Source: an uncultured Flavobacteriaceae bacterium (lineage in GTDB: Bacteria; Bacteroidota; Bacteroidia; Flavobacteriales; Flavobacteriaceae). From it: 64,000 nt of DNA. The DNA is taken from the NCBI GenBank assembly GCA_947497145.1, contig CANMFQ010000009.1, positions 62,001 through 126,000 on the forward strand, given 5' to 3'. The first letter of the stretch is position 1, and each line of letters opens with the position of its first letter. The notes beneath the pieces were generated by a model. It had not been told where the DNA came from. It saw only the letters and a program-made list of their open reading frames with translations, and ran no database searches. Shown one piece after another: positions 42,436 through 51,849 of the stretch. The position numbers and the translations under genes are program-made.

Positions 42436-43173
42436 TTATTTCTGAATTAGGTCGTTATAAGAGACATCCTTTTCACTCATCTCTTTATTAGATTCTTTTT
42501 CCTCTTTAATGGCTTGCGCAGTTTTATCTTCAACTTCAGCAGGTGCTTCATCACCACCTGTTAACATGCCTCCAAAACTTTGAAAACCGATACCCATTAA
42601 ACCTGTTATAATAAAGGTAATACCCAAACCTCTTAAAGGTGCAGGCACATTTGAATATCTAATTTTTTCACGTATAGCAGCTATAGCCAAAATTGCCAAG
42701 AACCAACCTATACCTGAACTTACACCATAATTGAAAGCTAAACCTAAGGTTTCAATTTCTCTTGCTTGCATAAACAAAGACCCTCCTAAAATGGCACAGT
42801 TTACAGCAATAAGTGGTAAAAATATACCCAAAGAGTTATATAATGATGGTGAAAATTTCTCTACCACAATTTCTACCAATTGCACCATAGTTGCGATGGT
42901 GGCAATAAAAAGAATAAACGATAGAAAACTCAAATTGTAATCAGCGTATTCTTCACCTAACCACACCAAAGCACCATCTTGTAACAAGTACTTATCTAAT
43001 AACCAGTTTAACGGTACTGTTACCGCCAATACAAAAATAACAGCTGCACCTAAACCAACCGCGGTAGCCACTTTCTTAGAAACGGCCAAATAGGAACACA
43101 TTCCCAAAAAGACAGCAAATACCATGTTGTCAATGAAAATGGATTTAAAAAATAATTCGATATGCTCTAACAT
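42436..43173 (-). CDS. nqrE: Na+-translocating NADH:quinone reductase subunit E
   Basis: 245 residues, longer than the usual 200 or so because of a charged C-terminal tail of about 45 residues (VEDKTAQAIKEEKESNKEMS). Six membrane helices, with the conserved Cys in FLGMCSYLAV and AVNCAILGGSLFM that, with NqrD, ligate the intramembrane iron centre. Part of the sodium pump in the inner membrane. Confidence 0.96.
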   Translation of the reverse strand: MLEHIELFFKSIFIDNMVFAVFLGMCSYLAVSKKVATAVGLGAAVIFVLAVTVPLNWLLDKYLLQDGALVWLGEEYADYNLSFLSFILFIATIATMVQLVEIVVEKFSPSLYNSLGIFLPLIAVNCAILGGSLFMQAREIETLGLAFNYGVSSGIGWFLAILAIAAIREKIRYSNVPAPLRGLGITFIITGLMGIGFQSFGGMLTGGDEAPAEVEDKTAQAIKEEKESNKEMSEKDVSYNDLIQK

Positions 43174-43195
43174 AATATAATGCTTAAATGGCTAA

Positions 43196-43843
43196 TTAAT
43201 TTTCTTCTATTAAAGCAGGGTTTCTAGAACGCTGCACCCAAATGATAATACCTACTACGATTAATGCGGCAGGAGGAATAATCATAAATCCGTTATTCTC
43301 ATAGCCTGTTGCATATAAGCCCGTTTTCTCAATAGGATCTCCTAAAACTGGAATCCCAAATAAGGTTCCAGAACCTAACAGTTCTCTAAAGAAACCAACG
43401 ATAATTAAAATAATACCATAACCCAGAGAGTTACCAATACCATCTAAAAACGATCGCCACGGCCCATTTGCCAAAGCAAAAGCTTCAAAACGTCCCATAA
43501 TGATACAGTTGGTGATAATTAAGCCCACAAATACGGCAAGGGTCTTACTCAGTTCATACTGATACGCCTTTAGCACCTGATCAACAATAATTACCAATGC
43601 AGCTACAACAATAAGCTGTACAATAATTCGAATTTTTGATGGAATTATGTTTCGCATTAATGAAATAACCACGTTACCTGCACCTAAAACGAACATTACT
43701 GATATTGCCATTACTGCAGAAGCCTTTAGCTCTGCCGTAATTGCCAAGGCCGAACAAATACCCAATACTTGTATGGTAATAGGGTTATTATCCGCTAGGG
43801 GGTCTAAAATTAGATTTGCATCTTTTTTTGAAAGTAGTGCCAT
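43196..43843 (-). CDS. nqrD: Na+-translocating NADH:quinone reductase subunit D
   Basis: 215 residues with six membrane helices. The paired Cys motifs LGICSALAIT and ITNCIIMGRFEAFA mirror those of NqrE and bind the shared iron centre. 22 bases upstream of nqrE and 2 bases after nqrC. Confidence 0.96.
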   Translation of the reverse strand: MALLSKKDANLILDPLADNNPITIQVLGICSALAITAELKASAVMAISVMFVLGAGNVVISLMRNIIPSKIRIIVQLIVVAALVIIVDQVLKAYQYELSKTLAVFVGLIITNCIIMGRFEAFALANGPWRSFLDGIGNSLGYGIILIIVGFFRELLGSGTLFGIPVLGDPIEKTGLYATGYENNGFMIIPPAALIVVGIIIWVQRSRNPALIEEN

Positions 43844-43845
43844 AG

Positions 43846-44598
43846 TTATTTAACTCTTATGGTTTCTAAATAAGGTTTGTAAAGGTTAACGGTTTCTTTA
43901 ATCATTGCCGTAACACCATTACCTGTAATAGTTGCACCCGCAAGGGCATCAATCTCGTTATCGTCTTTGGTTTTATTTAAAGGATCGTTATTTCCTTTTA
44001 TTACCGAAATTCCTGCATACCTATCTCCTTTTAAAATAGTTTCTCCAGAAAAATCATCCATAAAATAACGCATTTTAATATTCGCTCCTAAACCAGGTGT
44101 TTCTCCCTTATGATCAAAAACAACACCTTGTACGGTCATTGTTTCATCAACGGCAACAAAGCCCCATATAGCGTCCCAAAGTCCTTTACCATACATGGGT
44201 AAAATATAGAATTTCTTTCCTTCCTTTTCACCTATAAAAACAGGCAATTTATATGGTTGTCCTTTCTTTTTTGCTGCTAGTTGCTTTTTAATGTTAATTA
44301 GATAAGCGTTTTCATCTGTTGTTGTTTCGCTTCCCTCAATAACCAACTGCTTTTTAATGTACTTTTTAAACTCGCCTTCTACTCTATCCGTAGGTATAAA
44401 ATGTACACTTCCTTTATCATCTCCATTTTCATGAACTCCCATTGCATACAGAATATTCTGTTGCTTTTCATAACGTTCATTCTCTTGAATATTGGGTCTT
44501 AAAACAGAAGCCACTATGGCTAATAAAGAACCAACTACCACCACCATTACAGCTGCGAAAATAACGGTGTAACTATTTTTTTCTGTATCGATTGCCAT
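43846..44598 (-). CDS. nqrC: Na+-translocating NADH:quinone reductase subunit C
   Basis: 250 residues; one N-terminal helix anchors a periplasmic FMN domain. The FMN-accepting Thr is in AGATITGNGVTAMI, with Ala in place of the usual Ser of SGAT. ETPGLGANI is also conserved. FMN attachment would be done by ApbE. 2 bases from nqrB. Confidence 0.96.
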   Translation of the reverse strand: MAIDTEKNSYTVIFAAVMVVVVGSLLAIVASVLRPNIQENERYEKQQNILYAMGVHENGDDKGSVHFIPTDRVEGEFKKYIKKQLVIEGSETTTDENAYLINIKKQLAAKKKGQPYKLPVFIGEKEGKKFYILPMYGKGLWDAIWGFVAVDETMTVQGVVFDHKGETPGLGANIKMRYFMDDFSGETILKGDRYAGISVIKGNNDPLNKTKDDNEIDALAGATITGNGVTAMIKETVNLYKPYLETIRVK

Positions 44599-44600
44599 AA

Positions 44601-45881
44601 CTAAACGGTTTCTGCTTTTAATTCTGCGGTTTTTCCATCGGTATCTTTAGGAAGGATAACAGCATTTTCTAATCGTTTCATTCTTCGTTTTATATTTCCA
44701 CGTACCACATAGTGATCAATTGTTGGCGCAAAAACATTCATCAGCAATATAGCCAAGAAAACACCTTCAGGGTAGGCTGGATTAAACACACGTATCATCA
44801 CCGACAAGAAACCGATTAAGAAACCGTATACCCATTTACCACGATTGGTTTGTGCCCCCGTAACAGGATCTGTTGCCATATAAACAATACCAAATGCCAA
44901 ACCACCTACGAGTAAATGCTTCCAGAAATCAAAGCTCATTAAACCGTAAAACTTACTTGTTTCGGTAATCCATCCTTGATCAACAACACCGTTAAAAACA
45001 AGTCCCATAAACAGTGAACCTAAAACAGCACTTAACATAATACGCCAGCTTGCTATTTTACTAAAGATTAAAAATAAGCCTCCTAATAGTATTAATAAGG
45101 TTGGCGTTTCTCCAACAGAACCAGGAATAAAGCCATAAAACATATCAGAAACGGTATAACTCATTTCTGCACCTTTGTTTTGGGCTAAAAACCCTAAAAT
45201 GGTTTCTCCTGATATAGCATCAACATCGGTAGCACCTGCTAAAATTTGTTCAGATCGCTCACGCGCTTCATGCACCCATACCTTATCACCACTCATCCAA
45301 GTAGGATAAGCAAAAAATAGAAATGCTCTAATGGTTAACGCAGGATTCAAAATATTCATTCCTGTACCACCAAAAACTTCCTTGCCAATTACTACACCAA
45401 AAACAACAGCTACGGCCAACATCCAAAGCGGCGTATCAATAGGCACTATTAATGGCACCAAAATACCTGTTACCAAGTACCCTTCTTCTACTTCATGCCC
45501 TTTGATAACAGCAAAAATAAATTCCACTAAAAGCCCTACTCCGTAAGAAACTGCCAATAGCGGTAATACCTTTACAACACCAATCCAAAAATTATCCCAC
45601 GTAAGAAAATGCTCCATCACAGAGAAATTCTCAGGAAAACCGTTGATTGCCGAAAAATGTTGGTAACCAGCATTAAACATTGAGAACAATAACACAGGCA
45701 ATAATGCCATGATTACCGTATTCATTGTTCGTTTTAAATCGTCTGCTGCTCTAACGTGAGCTCCCGAATGTGTAGTTTCATTAGGAGTGAATAAAAAAGT
45801 ATGGAAGGCATTAATGGCAGGCGCCATTTTTTTGCCCTTATACTTCATCTTCAAGTCATGCATTTTGCTTTTTATGCTCAT
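44601..45881 (-). CDS. nqrB: Na+-translocating NADH:quinone reductase subunit B
   Basis: 426 residues, about nine or ten membrane helices. The covalent FMN site is in GSVGETPTLLILLGG and the quinone/sodium-path motifs GGTGMNILNPALTIRAFLFF and ATDPVTGAQTNRGKW are present. It is the largest membrane subunit, carrying FMN and riboflavin. Confidence 0.97.
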   Translation of the reverse strand: MSIKSKMHDLKMKYKGKKMAPAINAFHTFLFTPNETTHSGAHVRAADDLKRTMNTVIMALLPVLLFSMFNAGYQHFSAINGFPENFSVMEHFLTWDNFWIGVVKVLPLLAVSYGVGLLVEFIFAVIKGHEVEEGYLVTGILVPLIVPIDTPLWMLAVAVVFGVVIGKEVFGGTGMNILNPALTIRAFLFFAYPTWMSGDKVWVHEARERSEQILAGATDVDAISGETILGFLAQNKGAEMSYTVSDMFYGFIPGSVGETPTLLILLGGLFLIFSKIASWRIMLSAVLGSLFMGLVFNGVVDQGWITETSKFYGLMSFDFWKHLLVGGLAFGIVYMATDPVTGAQTNRGKWVYGFLIGFLSVMIRVFNPAYPEGVFLAILLMNVFAPTIDHYVVRGNIKRRMKRLENAVILPKDTDGKTAELKAETV

Positions 45882-45884
45882 CTC

Positions 45885-47237
45885 TTATCCTATTTCTTTT
45901 TGTAATAAATCTAAGCCTTCGCGAATAATCTGTTGGTGCGGTTGTTTAGATATGCAAATAAACTCAGTCAATGAAAAATCTTCAGGAATCACCTCATATA
46001 AACCGAGTTGCTCCATTTCATCTAAATCTTTTACCATACACGCTTTCAACAATTGCATAGGGTAAATATCAAACGGAAAAACTTCTTCATATTGTCCTGT
46101 AACAACAAAAGCACGATGCTCTCCATTCGTATTCGTATTCAGATCAAATTTCTTATTTGGTGTTAACCAAGAAAAGGTCATTGCTCTGGTAGCTGATATT
46201 TTGTTAAAAATAGGCTTATTCCATCCAAAGAAATCATAATCATCACCTTCTGGAATAGCAGTAACGGTGTTATTATAAAATCCTAAATGACCATCTTGAC
46301 TGCTTTTAGCCCCTGTCAATACATCACCATTTATAACTCTAAAGTTTTCACCATTTACACCACTAGCATATAAGAACGTAGCGATTTCAGTACCTATTTT
46401 TGTTTTATAATATTTTGGTGCTTTGATCGATGAGCCTGCTAGCGCAACTATTCGCTCTGGATTAAACTTGCCAGTAAGCAACAACTCTCCAATAATCACT
46501 AAATCTTGTGGCGTCACCGTCCACACCAATTCACCTTTATTAATTGGGTCAATTTTATTGATCTGCGTACCTACCAAACCAGCAGGATGCGGCCCAGAAA
46601 TTTTATGCAACTCAACACCATTTAACGATGCCAATGGCGAATTACCACTTTTACCAACAGAAACATGCACCTTTCCGGGTGTTAATTTTGTTAGTGCCGT
46701 AATGGCCGCCTGTAATTCTTTTTCTTTACCCTGTAAAACAAAATCTAAATCGGCAGCTAAAGGTGCTGTAACATACCCTGAAACAAAAATAGCCTTTGGC
46801 GTTGTATTTGGATCTGCAATGACATCATAAGGTCTTTGCTTGATAAATGGCCAACACCCACCTTTTAAAAGATGCGCTTTAACCTGAGCTGCAGAAGCAC
46901 CTGAAGCATCTAAACTAGGATGCTCAACTTGTGACTGCTCTTTATCAGCCAATATTTTAATAGTAAGAATTCGTCTTCGCGCTCCGCGCTCAATTTCTAT
47001 CAACTCTCCACTTACTGGCGAAACAAACAACATATCTTCTATGTTCTTGTTATAAAAAAGCGGCTGTCCCGCTTTCACCTCTGCACCTTGCTTTACAAGC
47101 ATTTTTGGTGTTAAGCCATGAAAATCACTAAGATTTATTGCGTAAACGTTACTTAAAACAGCTTTAGAAATAGTTTGTTCGGCAACACCAACAAGGTTGA
47201 TATTCAAGCCTTTTTTTATTCGGATGTCTTTAGACAT
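45885..47237 (-). CDS. nqrA: Na+-translocating NADH:quinone reductase subunit A
   Basis: 450 residues, cytoplasmic and without membrane segments. The N-terminus carries the characteristic IRIKKGLNINLVG and FHGLTPKMLVKQG, followed by SVGKSGNSPLASLNGVELHK and HPAGLVGTQINKIDP. First gene of the operon, starting 83 bases after a perfect -7 box. A short degenerate copy of part of this gene lies about 0.5 kb upstream at 47756-47804. Confidence 0.97.
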   Translation of the reverse strand: MSKDIRIKKGLNINLVGVAEQTISKAVLSNVYAINLSDFHGLTPKMLVKQGAEVKAGQPLFYNKNIEDMLFVSPVSGELIEIERGARRRILTIKILADKEQSQVEHPSLDASGASAAQVKAHLLKGGCWPFIKQRPYDVIADPNTTPKAIFVSGYVTAPLAADLDFVLQGKEKELQAAITALTKLTPGKVHVSVGKSGNSPLASLNGVELHKISGPHPAGLVGTQINKIDPINKGELVWTVTPQDLVIIGELLLTGKFNPERIVALAGSSIKAPKYYKTKIGTEIATFLYASGVNGENFRVINGDVLTGAKSSQDGHLGFYNNTVTAIPEGDDYDFFGWNKPIFNKISATRAMTFSWLTPNKKFDLNTNTNGEHRAFVVTGQYEEVFPFDIYPMQLLKACMVKDLDEMEQLGLYEVIPEDFSLTEFICISKQPHQQIIREGLDLLQKEIG

Positions 47238-47320
47238 AAACTGATGGACCTTAAGGTTAGCAAACTTAAATTTCGAGAATAAATCGAAAACTAAAACATC
47301 GAACTCTCCGAAATTTGGTG

Positions 47321-47328
47321 CAAATTTA
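47321..47328 (-). promoter_or_regulatory. -7 promoter box TAAATTTG for nqrABCDEF
   Basis: Perfect TAnnTTTG on the minus strand, 83 bases before the nqrA ATG. Confidence 0.6.
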
Positions 47329-47626
47329 ATACTAATACCATTGTTTTCATAATGAAGTCATCTAAACTTTTAATTTTCCTTAAAAAAATTACAGTTAAAA
47401 CCTGTAAAACAACACTTTACAACTCTTAAAAGTTAATACTACTTTGTATTTTGGAGTTATTTGAGGTGGATAAAAAAATAATCCCTTAGCATGTTCACCT
47501 TTGCCGTTTTAAAACCGACGTTTTACAGTGACTCATTGCCACCAACAGCTTACAAATGGTGGCGACTAACCCATCTGTTTTGGACTTTTTTCATGTGCCA
47601 ACTAGAGCTAAAAAGAAATATTCTTA

Positions 47627-47665
47627 CAAACACCAAAACCACAACTTTTTACCGCTGTGGTTTCT
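47627..47665. repeat. Degenerate repeat, copy 1
   Basis: Contains ACCAAAACCACAACTTTTTA then CCGCTGTGG; AAACCAC and GTGGTTT form a hairpin. A second copy lies at about 49047-49085. The 85-codon open frame over this stretch (47491-47748) has no recognisable protein character, so I treat the region as non-coding. Confidence 0.5.
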
Positions 47666-47755
47666 TTGCTTTTTTATTGCTTGCTGTTGCTTGCTTACTT
47701 GGGTGGGCATTAGTGAATACCAGCGCTAGTGATTACGTGATAAACTAGCCCACCA

Positions 47756-47804
47756 GGAGTTAAACTTCCCAGTAAGCAATAGCTCCCCAATAATCACCAA
47801 ATCC
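47756..47804 (-). pseudogene. Short nqrA relic
   Basis: About 45 bases align with 46459-46505 inside nqrA at roughly 38 matching positions (shared CCAGTAAGCAA and CCAATAATCAC), same orientation as nqrA. Substitutions and one inserted base break the frame. The surrounding bases do not resemble nqrA. The remaining 47,805-48,226 region has no gene I can support. Confidence 0.55.
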
Positions 47805-48226
47805 GGTAAAGTTAATGTAAGAATTTTCAACATATAATTCATTTATCATTTTTTTATGTAAGAAAAATAGACTATATTAGCTAATAATGAGTGAAACTGG
47901 CGTCAAAAAATATAGTTGTTCTGACGCAAAAATTAACAACAGCTGAGGGATTCTTTTATTGAAAAGTCTTAAAATTAGTTAAGCCGTATTATAGAAAACT
48001 GGCAAGTACAGTGCTTAAGAAGCTAATTCCATCTGGTTAAATAACTTTGTGTTAAACCCAGAATACTACTATTGAACTTTTAAATTCTATTACTAGAAAC
48101 AAAATAACAAGTATTGAAGCTGTAATTAAAAGCTAGTAATCATTGCTGATATTCGATATTTTTTAGTTTTCACGCTCAATCTTTTAATTATTTTTTTTTG
48201 AAAAATCAATAAATTTTGCAATTTAC

Positions 48227-48421
48227 ATGTTGGTCTATTTTTTTTTAAGTAGTTATGCTCAATCAGTATTGCCTTGGGGCACTACACAAACAAGTGGAGT
48301 CGTTTTAAAATCACCTTATAATATTTCTCAAAAAACTTTAACTGCTAGTATTTATCATTTAAAATTTAGTACTGAAACAGGGCTGAATAAATCAAACAAA
48401 ATCCTTAAAGCACATGACTAA
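48227..48421 (+). CDS. Possible small exported peptide
   Basis: 64 residues with a short hydrophobic start (LVYFFLSSYAQS) and a polar remainder (LPWGTTQTSGVVLKSPYNIS). Its stop overlaps the start of the next gene by 8 bases, an arrangement favouring a real pair. I recognise no family, and the start region is AT-rich without a clear ribosome site. It may equally be the remnant N-terminus of a larger exported protein. Confidence 0.35.
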   Translation: MLVYFFLSSYAQSVLPWGTTQTSGVVLKSPYNISQKTLTASIYHLKFSTETGLNKSNKILKAHD

Positions 48422-48902
48422 AGGTATAGTGTTTAATTTTTGTAGAATTTTAATTTTTTCAATATTATTTAATAGCTGTTTTAATGATGTTGATTTGATT
48501 TTTGTAGACTGTGAATTCATAGAGGCAGGGGTAATAGATAATGATTCTAATTCTGAGGAATGTGAATTTCTAAATTTAGGCATAACAGATAATGCAAAAA
48601 CATTTGAAGATCTGAATTGGAGATGGCGCAAGCGTAACAATAGATTAATAATCAAGGCACAAAGTCATTGGAGTGAGTGTGAAGAGGTCACGAGAGAAAT
48701 TGAATTCGAAATAAGTGAATGCCCTACTATTTTTAAAAGTACTATATACAGATGTTTTTGCGATGCTGAATGTATTAATCCGTTACAACATTTAACTACA
48801 AGTTTACAATTACAAGAATGGGATTTAAACTCTAAAGTAGTAGGCAAGAATGGTGACACTTTTTTTTGGGTCGAGCTTACAGCGGAAAATAGATTAGACT
48901 AA
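48414..48902 (+). CDS. Hypothetical lipoprotein
   Basis: 162 residues. The N-terminal signal ends in a lipobox (IFSILFNSC). The mature part is acidic and Cys-rich, with CEFIEAGVID, SHWSECEEV, ISECPTIF and YRCFCDAECINP, eight or more Cys in 130 residues, suggesting disulfides outside the cytoplasm. I do not recognise the family. It overlaps the preceding small frame by 8 bases. Isolated in a gene-poor region, so it may be strain-specific. Confidence 0.55.
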   Translation: MTKGIVFNFCRILIFSILFNSCFNDVDLIFVDCEFIEAGVIDNDSNSEECEFLNLGITDNAKTFEDLNWRWRKRNNRLIIKAQSHWSECEEVTREIEFEISECPTIFKSTIYRCFCDAECINPLQHLTTSLQLQEWDLNSKVVGKNGDTFFWVELTAENRLD

Positions 48903-49046
48903 CAATGATTATATCCTCGCTGGAAGTAATTACAACCCGTTTTTAAAGGGCTACCCCAACCTTTTAAAGACTTTTACAAATTTATGAATAAGAACGTTTT
49001 TCTAATACCCAATACACAAAATAGGACAATACACACTAGTTATAAA

Positions 49047-49085
49047 AACACCAAAACCACAACTTTTTACTGCTGTAGCTCCGTT
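49047..49085. repeat. Degenerate repeat, copy 2
   Basis: ACCAAAACCACAACTTTTTA followed by CTGCTGTAG matches 47627-47665 with a few changes. The 360-base stretch 48,903-49,262 otherwise holds only the promoter box at 49238. Confidence 0.5.
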
Positions 49086-49237
49086 TACTCTTATGTTCTT
49101 ACTCGGTACGTCACTAAAAAAACAAGCACTAGTGTTTACTCTTGCAGAAACGCATTCTATGAAACACTAAGGCATTCAACATAACCTATAAATCAAAGCA
49201 TTACATCGAGCTTTATTTTTTAGGTTTACTTTTTGAT

Positions 49238-49245
49238 TACCTTTG
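49238..49245 (+). promoter_or_regulatory. -7 promoter box TACCTTTG
   Basis: Perfect TAnnTTTG, 17 bases before the ATG at 49263. It decides the start: an in-frame ATG at 49233 lies upstream of it. Confidence 0.65.
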
Positions 49246-49262
49246 TCAAAAATTGTAGCCAA

Positions 49263-50507
49263 ATGTCTTTACGACTCACACAGATTATCTTTTTGTTTCT
49301 CACCACGGCTGTTTTTGGTCAAGTTCAAAAAGAAGTTAATCCACCAGAACACATAAAATCAATTATTTTCAAAGGACCTACTGACGATCAATTCCCCATT
49401 GTAGACCTTGGCGAATCAGTACGTTTAGAATTTGACAACATTTTAGCTACCGAAGAAGATTACTATTACCGAATAGTTCACTGCAACTACGACTGGACAC
49501 CTTCAAAACTACTAAAATCACAATTTCTTAAAGGAATAGACAACCAGCGTATTACTGATTATGAAAATAGCTACAACACCTTGCAACCCTACTCAAACTA
49601 CCGACTAACAATACCTAACAACAATGTACGTTTAAAAGTGAGCGGCAACTACGTTTTAGAAATATACAATGATGATGATGAATTACAATTTTCAAGGCGA
49701 TTTGTAGTCTATAAAAACAACGTACAAGTTGGCGCTATTGTCAAACGCTCAAGAGACTTCAAATATCTCAACGAAAAGCAAGTAGTACAAATCAACATAA
49801 ACACGAGCAATGCAAACATCGTAAATCCGAAACAAGAGATAAAGCTTGCAATACTCCAAAACTACTATTGGCCAACAGCCATTCGAAACATTGCTCCGCA
49901 ATTTACCATAGGCACTAATTTGGTCTATAAATATGATAACGAAACAAGTTTTTTTGGCGGTAATGAATTTTTAAATTTCGACACTAAAGACCTTCGTTCT
50001 CCGTCATCAGCAATTTCACATGTTGAATTAAAAGACATTTACCACCACTACTTATTTGATGACCGTTATAGATTTAGCCGTCCGTACACTTATTTTCCCG
50101 ACATTAACGGTGATTTTCTGGTTCGCACACTACAAGGAACCGACTCTTCGCGTGAAGCCGAATACTCCTTTATTCATTTTAGTTTGCCCTATGCCGAAGA
50201 ATTAGCTCTCGACGATGTCTACGTATTTGGAAAATTCAACAACTACGCCCTAACCGATGAAAATAAAATGACCTACAATGAAGATAACGGCATGATGGAA
50301 GCCGTTATTAAACTAAAGCAAGGTTTTTACAACTACAAATATGTTGTTAAGCGTGAAGATGGCGTTGTTAACCTAAGTACGGTTTCTGGTAACTTTCACT
50401 TTACAGAAAACCAATATCTAATTCTAGTATATTACAGAAAATTTGGTGATTTATACGATAGCATTATTGGTGTTGGGGCTACAAACTCAAAAGACATTAC
50501 CAACTAG
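49263..50507 (+). CDS. Type IX secretion system plug protein (DUF5103)
   Basis: 414 residues from the ATG at 49263; a signal peptide ends at AVFGQ. The N-terminal domain (FKGPTDDQFPIVDLGESVRL, YYYRIVHCNYDWTPS, NYVLEIYNDDDELQFSRRF) and the C-terminal E-set-like domain (LDDVYVFGKFNNYALTDENK, GFYNYKYVV) match DUF5103. This protein seals the SprA translocon channel on the periplasmic side in the resting state. It complements the T9SS substrates elsewhere in the window. Confidence 0.9.
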   Translation: MSLRLTQIIFLFLTTAVFGQVQKEVNPPEHIKSIIFKGPTDDQFPIVDLGESVRLEFDNILATEEDYYYRIVHCNYDWTPSKLLKSQFLKGIDNQRITDYENSYNTLQPYSNYRLTIPNNNVRLKVSGNYVLEIYNDDDELQFSRRFVVYKNNVQVGAIVKRSRDFKYLNEKQVVQININTSNANIVNPKQEIKLAILQNYYWPTAIRNIAPQFTIGTNLVYKYDNETSFFGGNEFLNFDTKDLRSPSSAISHVELKDIYHHYLFDDRYRFSRPYTYFPDINGDFLVRTLQGTDSSREAEYSFIHFSLPYAEELALDDVYVFGKFNNYALTDENKMTYNEDNGMMEAVIKLKQGFYNYKYVVKREDGVVNLSTVSGNFHFTENQYLILVYYRKFGDLYDSIIGVGATNSKDITN

Positions 50508-50706
50508 TTCACCTACAAACGCACTCAAAACGTCCAAAGCATGCTGCTAAAAACATAATTTTTATTCAGTAGTGTATCACAATGAATTAAATCCTTAGCC
50601 ATAGCCAAACGATTAAACTCGTATTGACAGCTATTTTTCTTCCACAACACACTATTTTCAACAAACAAAACTGTACCTTTATAGCATTACTACTTGACAC
50701 ATTGTA

Positions 50707-51840
50707 ATGACCAATAAGCCCGTATTGCTCAAAAAAGAGCGACACAAACTCGAATATAGAAGTACAAAATGCGCCAATTGTGAGCATCCGCTCAGATTAA
50801 GCGATAAATACTGCCCCAATTGCTCTCAACAAAATAGCATCAAAAAACTAACCTTAAGAGATTTTTTTGATGAATTTTTTGCGACCATAATTTCGTATGA
50901 TTCCAAATTACTACAAACCCTTTCTGCTCTGTTAACTAGACCGGGAAAAATCACACGCGATTATATTAATGGTAAACGAGTTACATACACCAATCCGTTT
51001 CGTTTTCTATTGAGCTTAGCAATCATTTATTTTTTGATTATCAATTACACAGGAAATTTTGAAAATTTTAATAAATATGGTGAAGACCAAAAAAACAGCT
51101 TGTTTAAACAAGACAACCCATTATTTTCAAATTTCAATAAAGAGGTTGAAAAAATAAACCAAAAAAACGATTCGCTAAAAACTGATTTACCAGCAGTACC
51201 CCTTGATAGTATTATTGCCTCAATAAACAAAAAAGACGCTGCCATATTAGCCGAACCTCAAACCTATTTTAAATCACTTGAAAACCATTCGTTGTCTATT
51301 CGTTTTTTTAAAAAGAGAGAATTCTTCAACCTTATTTTAGCTACTGATAAAATCTATGATTTTGATGAAATTCCTGCAAAATATCAAATTGAAGAGACTA
51401 GAGAAAATGTAGCTGCTTTTAGGGCGGCTAGCAGCATGATGAAATTTAAAAAGCAACCTGGCAACTATTTAACTAGCACCATTTCTAAACTTCCATTTGT
51501 AATATTTTTCTTTTTACCCGTATTTACACTATTCATTTTTTTGATATACATCCGAAAAAATAATACATATACCGAACATCTTATCTTTAGTTTTCATAAT
51601 CAATCATTGTTATTTACCTTGCTCATCATTAGCTTTTTGATTGACACTATTTTCAGCGTAAATAGTTTCTTTTATTTTATTTTAATCTTTGGTGTGTATT
51701 TATTTATTTCCATTTGGAAATTTTACCAACAAGGACTATTTAAAACAATAATCAAGTTCATTTTTCTGAATATTGTTTTTTTTATGTTAGGGATGTTTGC
51801 AACGCTGCTATTATTTATTGGAGGTTTATTTATTTATTAG
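50707..51840 (+). CDS. DUF3667 membrane protein
   Basis: 377 residues. An N-terminal zinc-ribbon-like pair CANCEHPL...CPNCSQ (residues 22-41) is followed by the DUF3667 signature LRDFFDEFFATIISYDSKLL, LLTRPGKITRDYINGKRV and NPFRFLLSLAIIYF. The middle is a polar loop of about 150 residues between the first helix and four C-terminal helices. Function unknown. apaG follows after 9 bases, so the two are probably co-transcribed. Confidence 0.88.
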   Translation: MTNKPVLLKKERHKLEYRSTKCANCEHPLRLSDKYCPNCSQQNSIKKLTLRDFFDEFFATIISYDSKLLQTLSALLTRPGKITRDYINGKRVTYTNPFRFLLSLAIIYFLIINYTGNFENFNKYGEDQKNSLFKQDNPLFSNFNKEVEKINQKNDSLKTDLPAVPLDSIIASINKKDAAILAEPQTYFKSLENHSLSIRFFKKREFFNLILATDKIYDFDEIPAKYQIEETRENVAAFRAASSMMKFKKQPGNYLTSTISKLPFVIFFFLPVFTLFIFLIYIRKNNTYTEHLIFSFHNQSLLFTLLIISFLIDTIFSVNSFFYFILIFGVYLFISIWKFYQQGLFKTIIKFIFLNIVFFMLGMFATLLLFIGGLFIY

Positions 51841-51849
51841 AGAAAAAAA

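Noticed and set aside
47491-47748. 85-codon frame upstream of nqrA
   Set aside because: It covers several hairpins and a degenerate repeat also found at 49.05 kb; the translation is rich in Trp, Phe and Cys without domain character.
47871-48220. Possible transposase remnant
   Set aside because: Translations on both strands are full of stops and no transposase motif or terminal inverted repeats could be shown.
48984-49184. 66-codon frame before the T9SS plug gene
   Set aside because: It overlies the second copy of the degenerate repeat, shares only the repeat-derived NTKTTTFY string with the 47.5 kb frame, and is Ser/Thr-rich noise.
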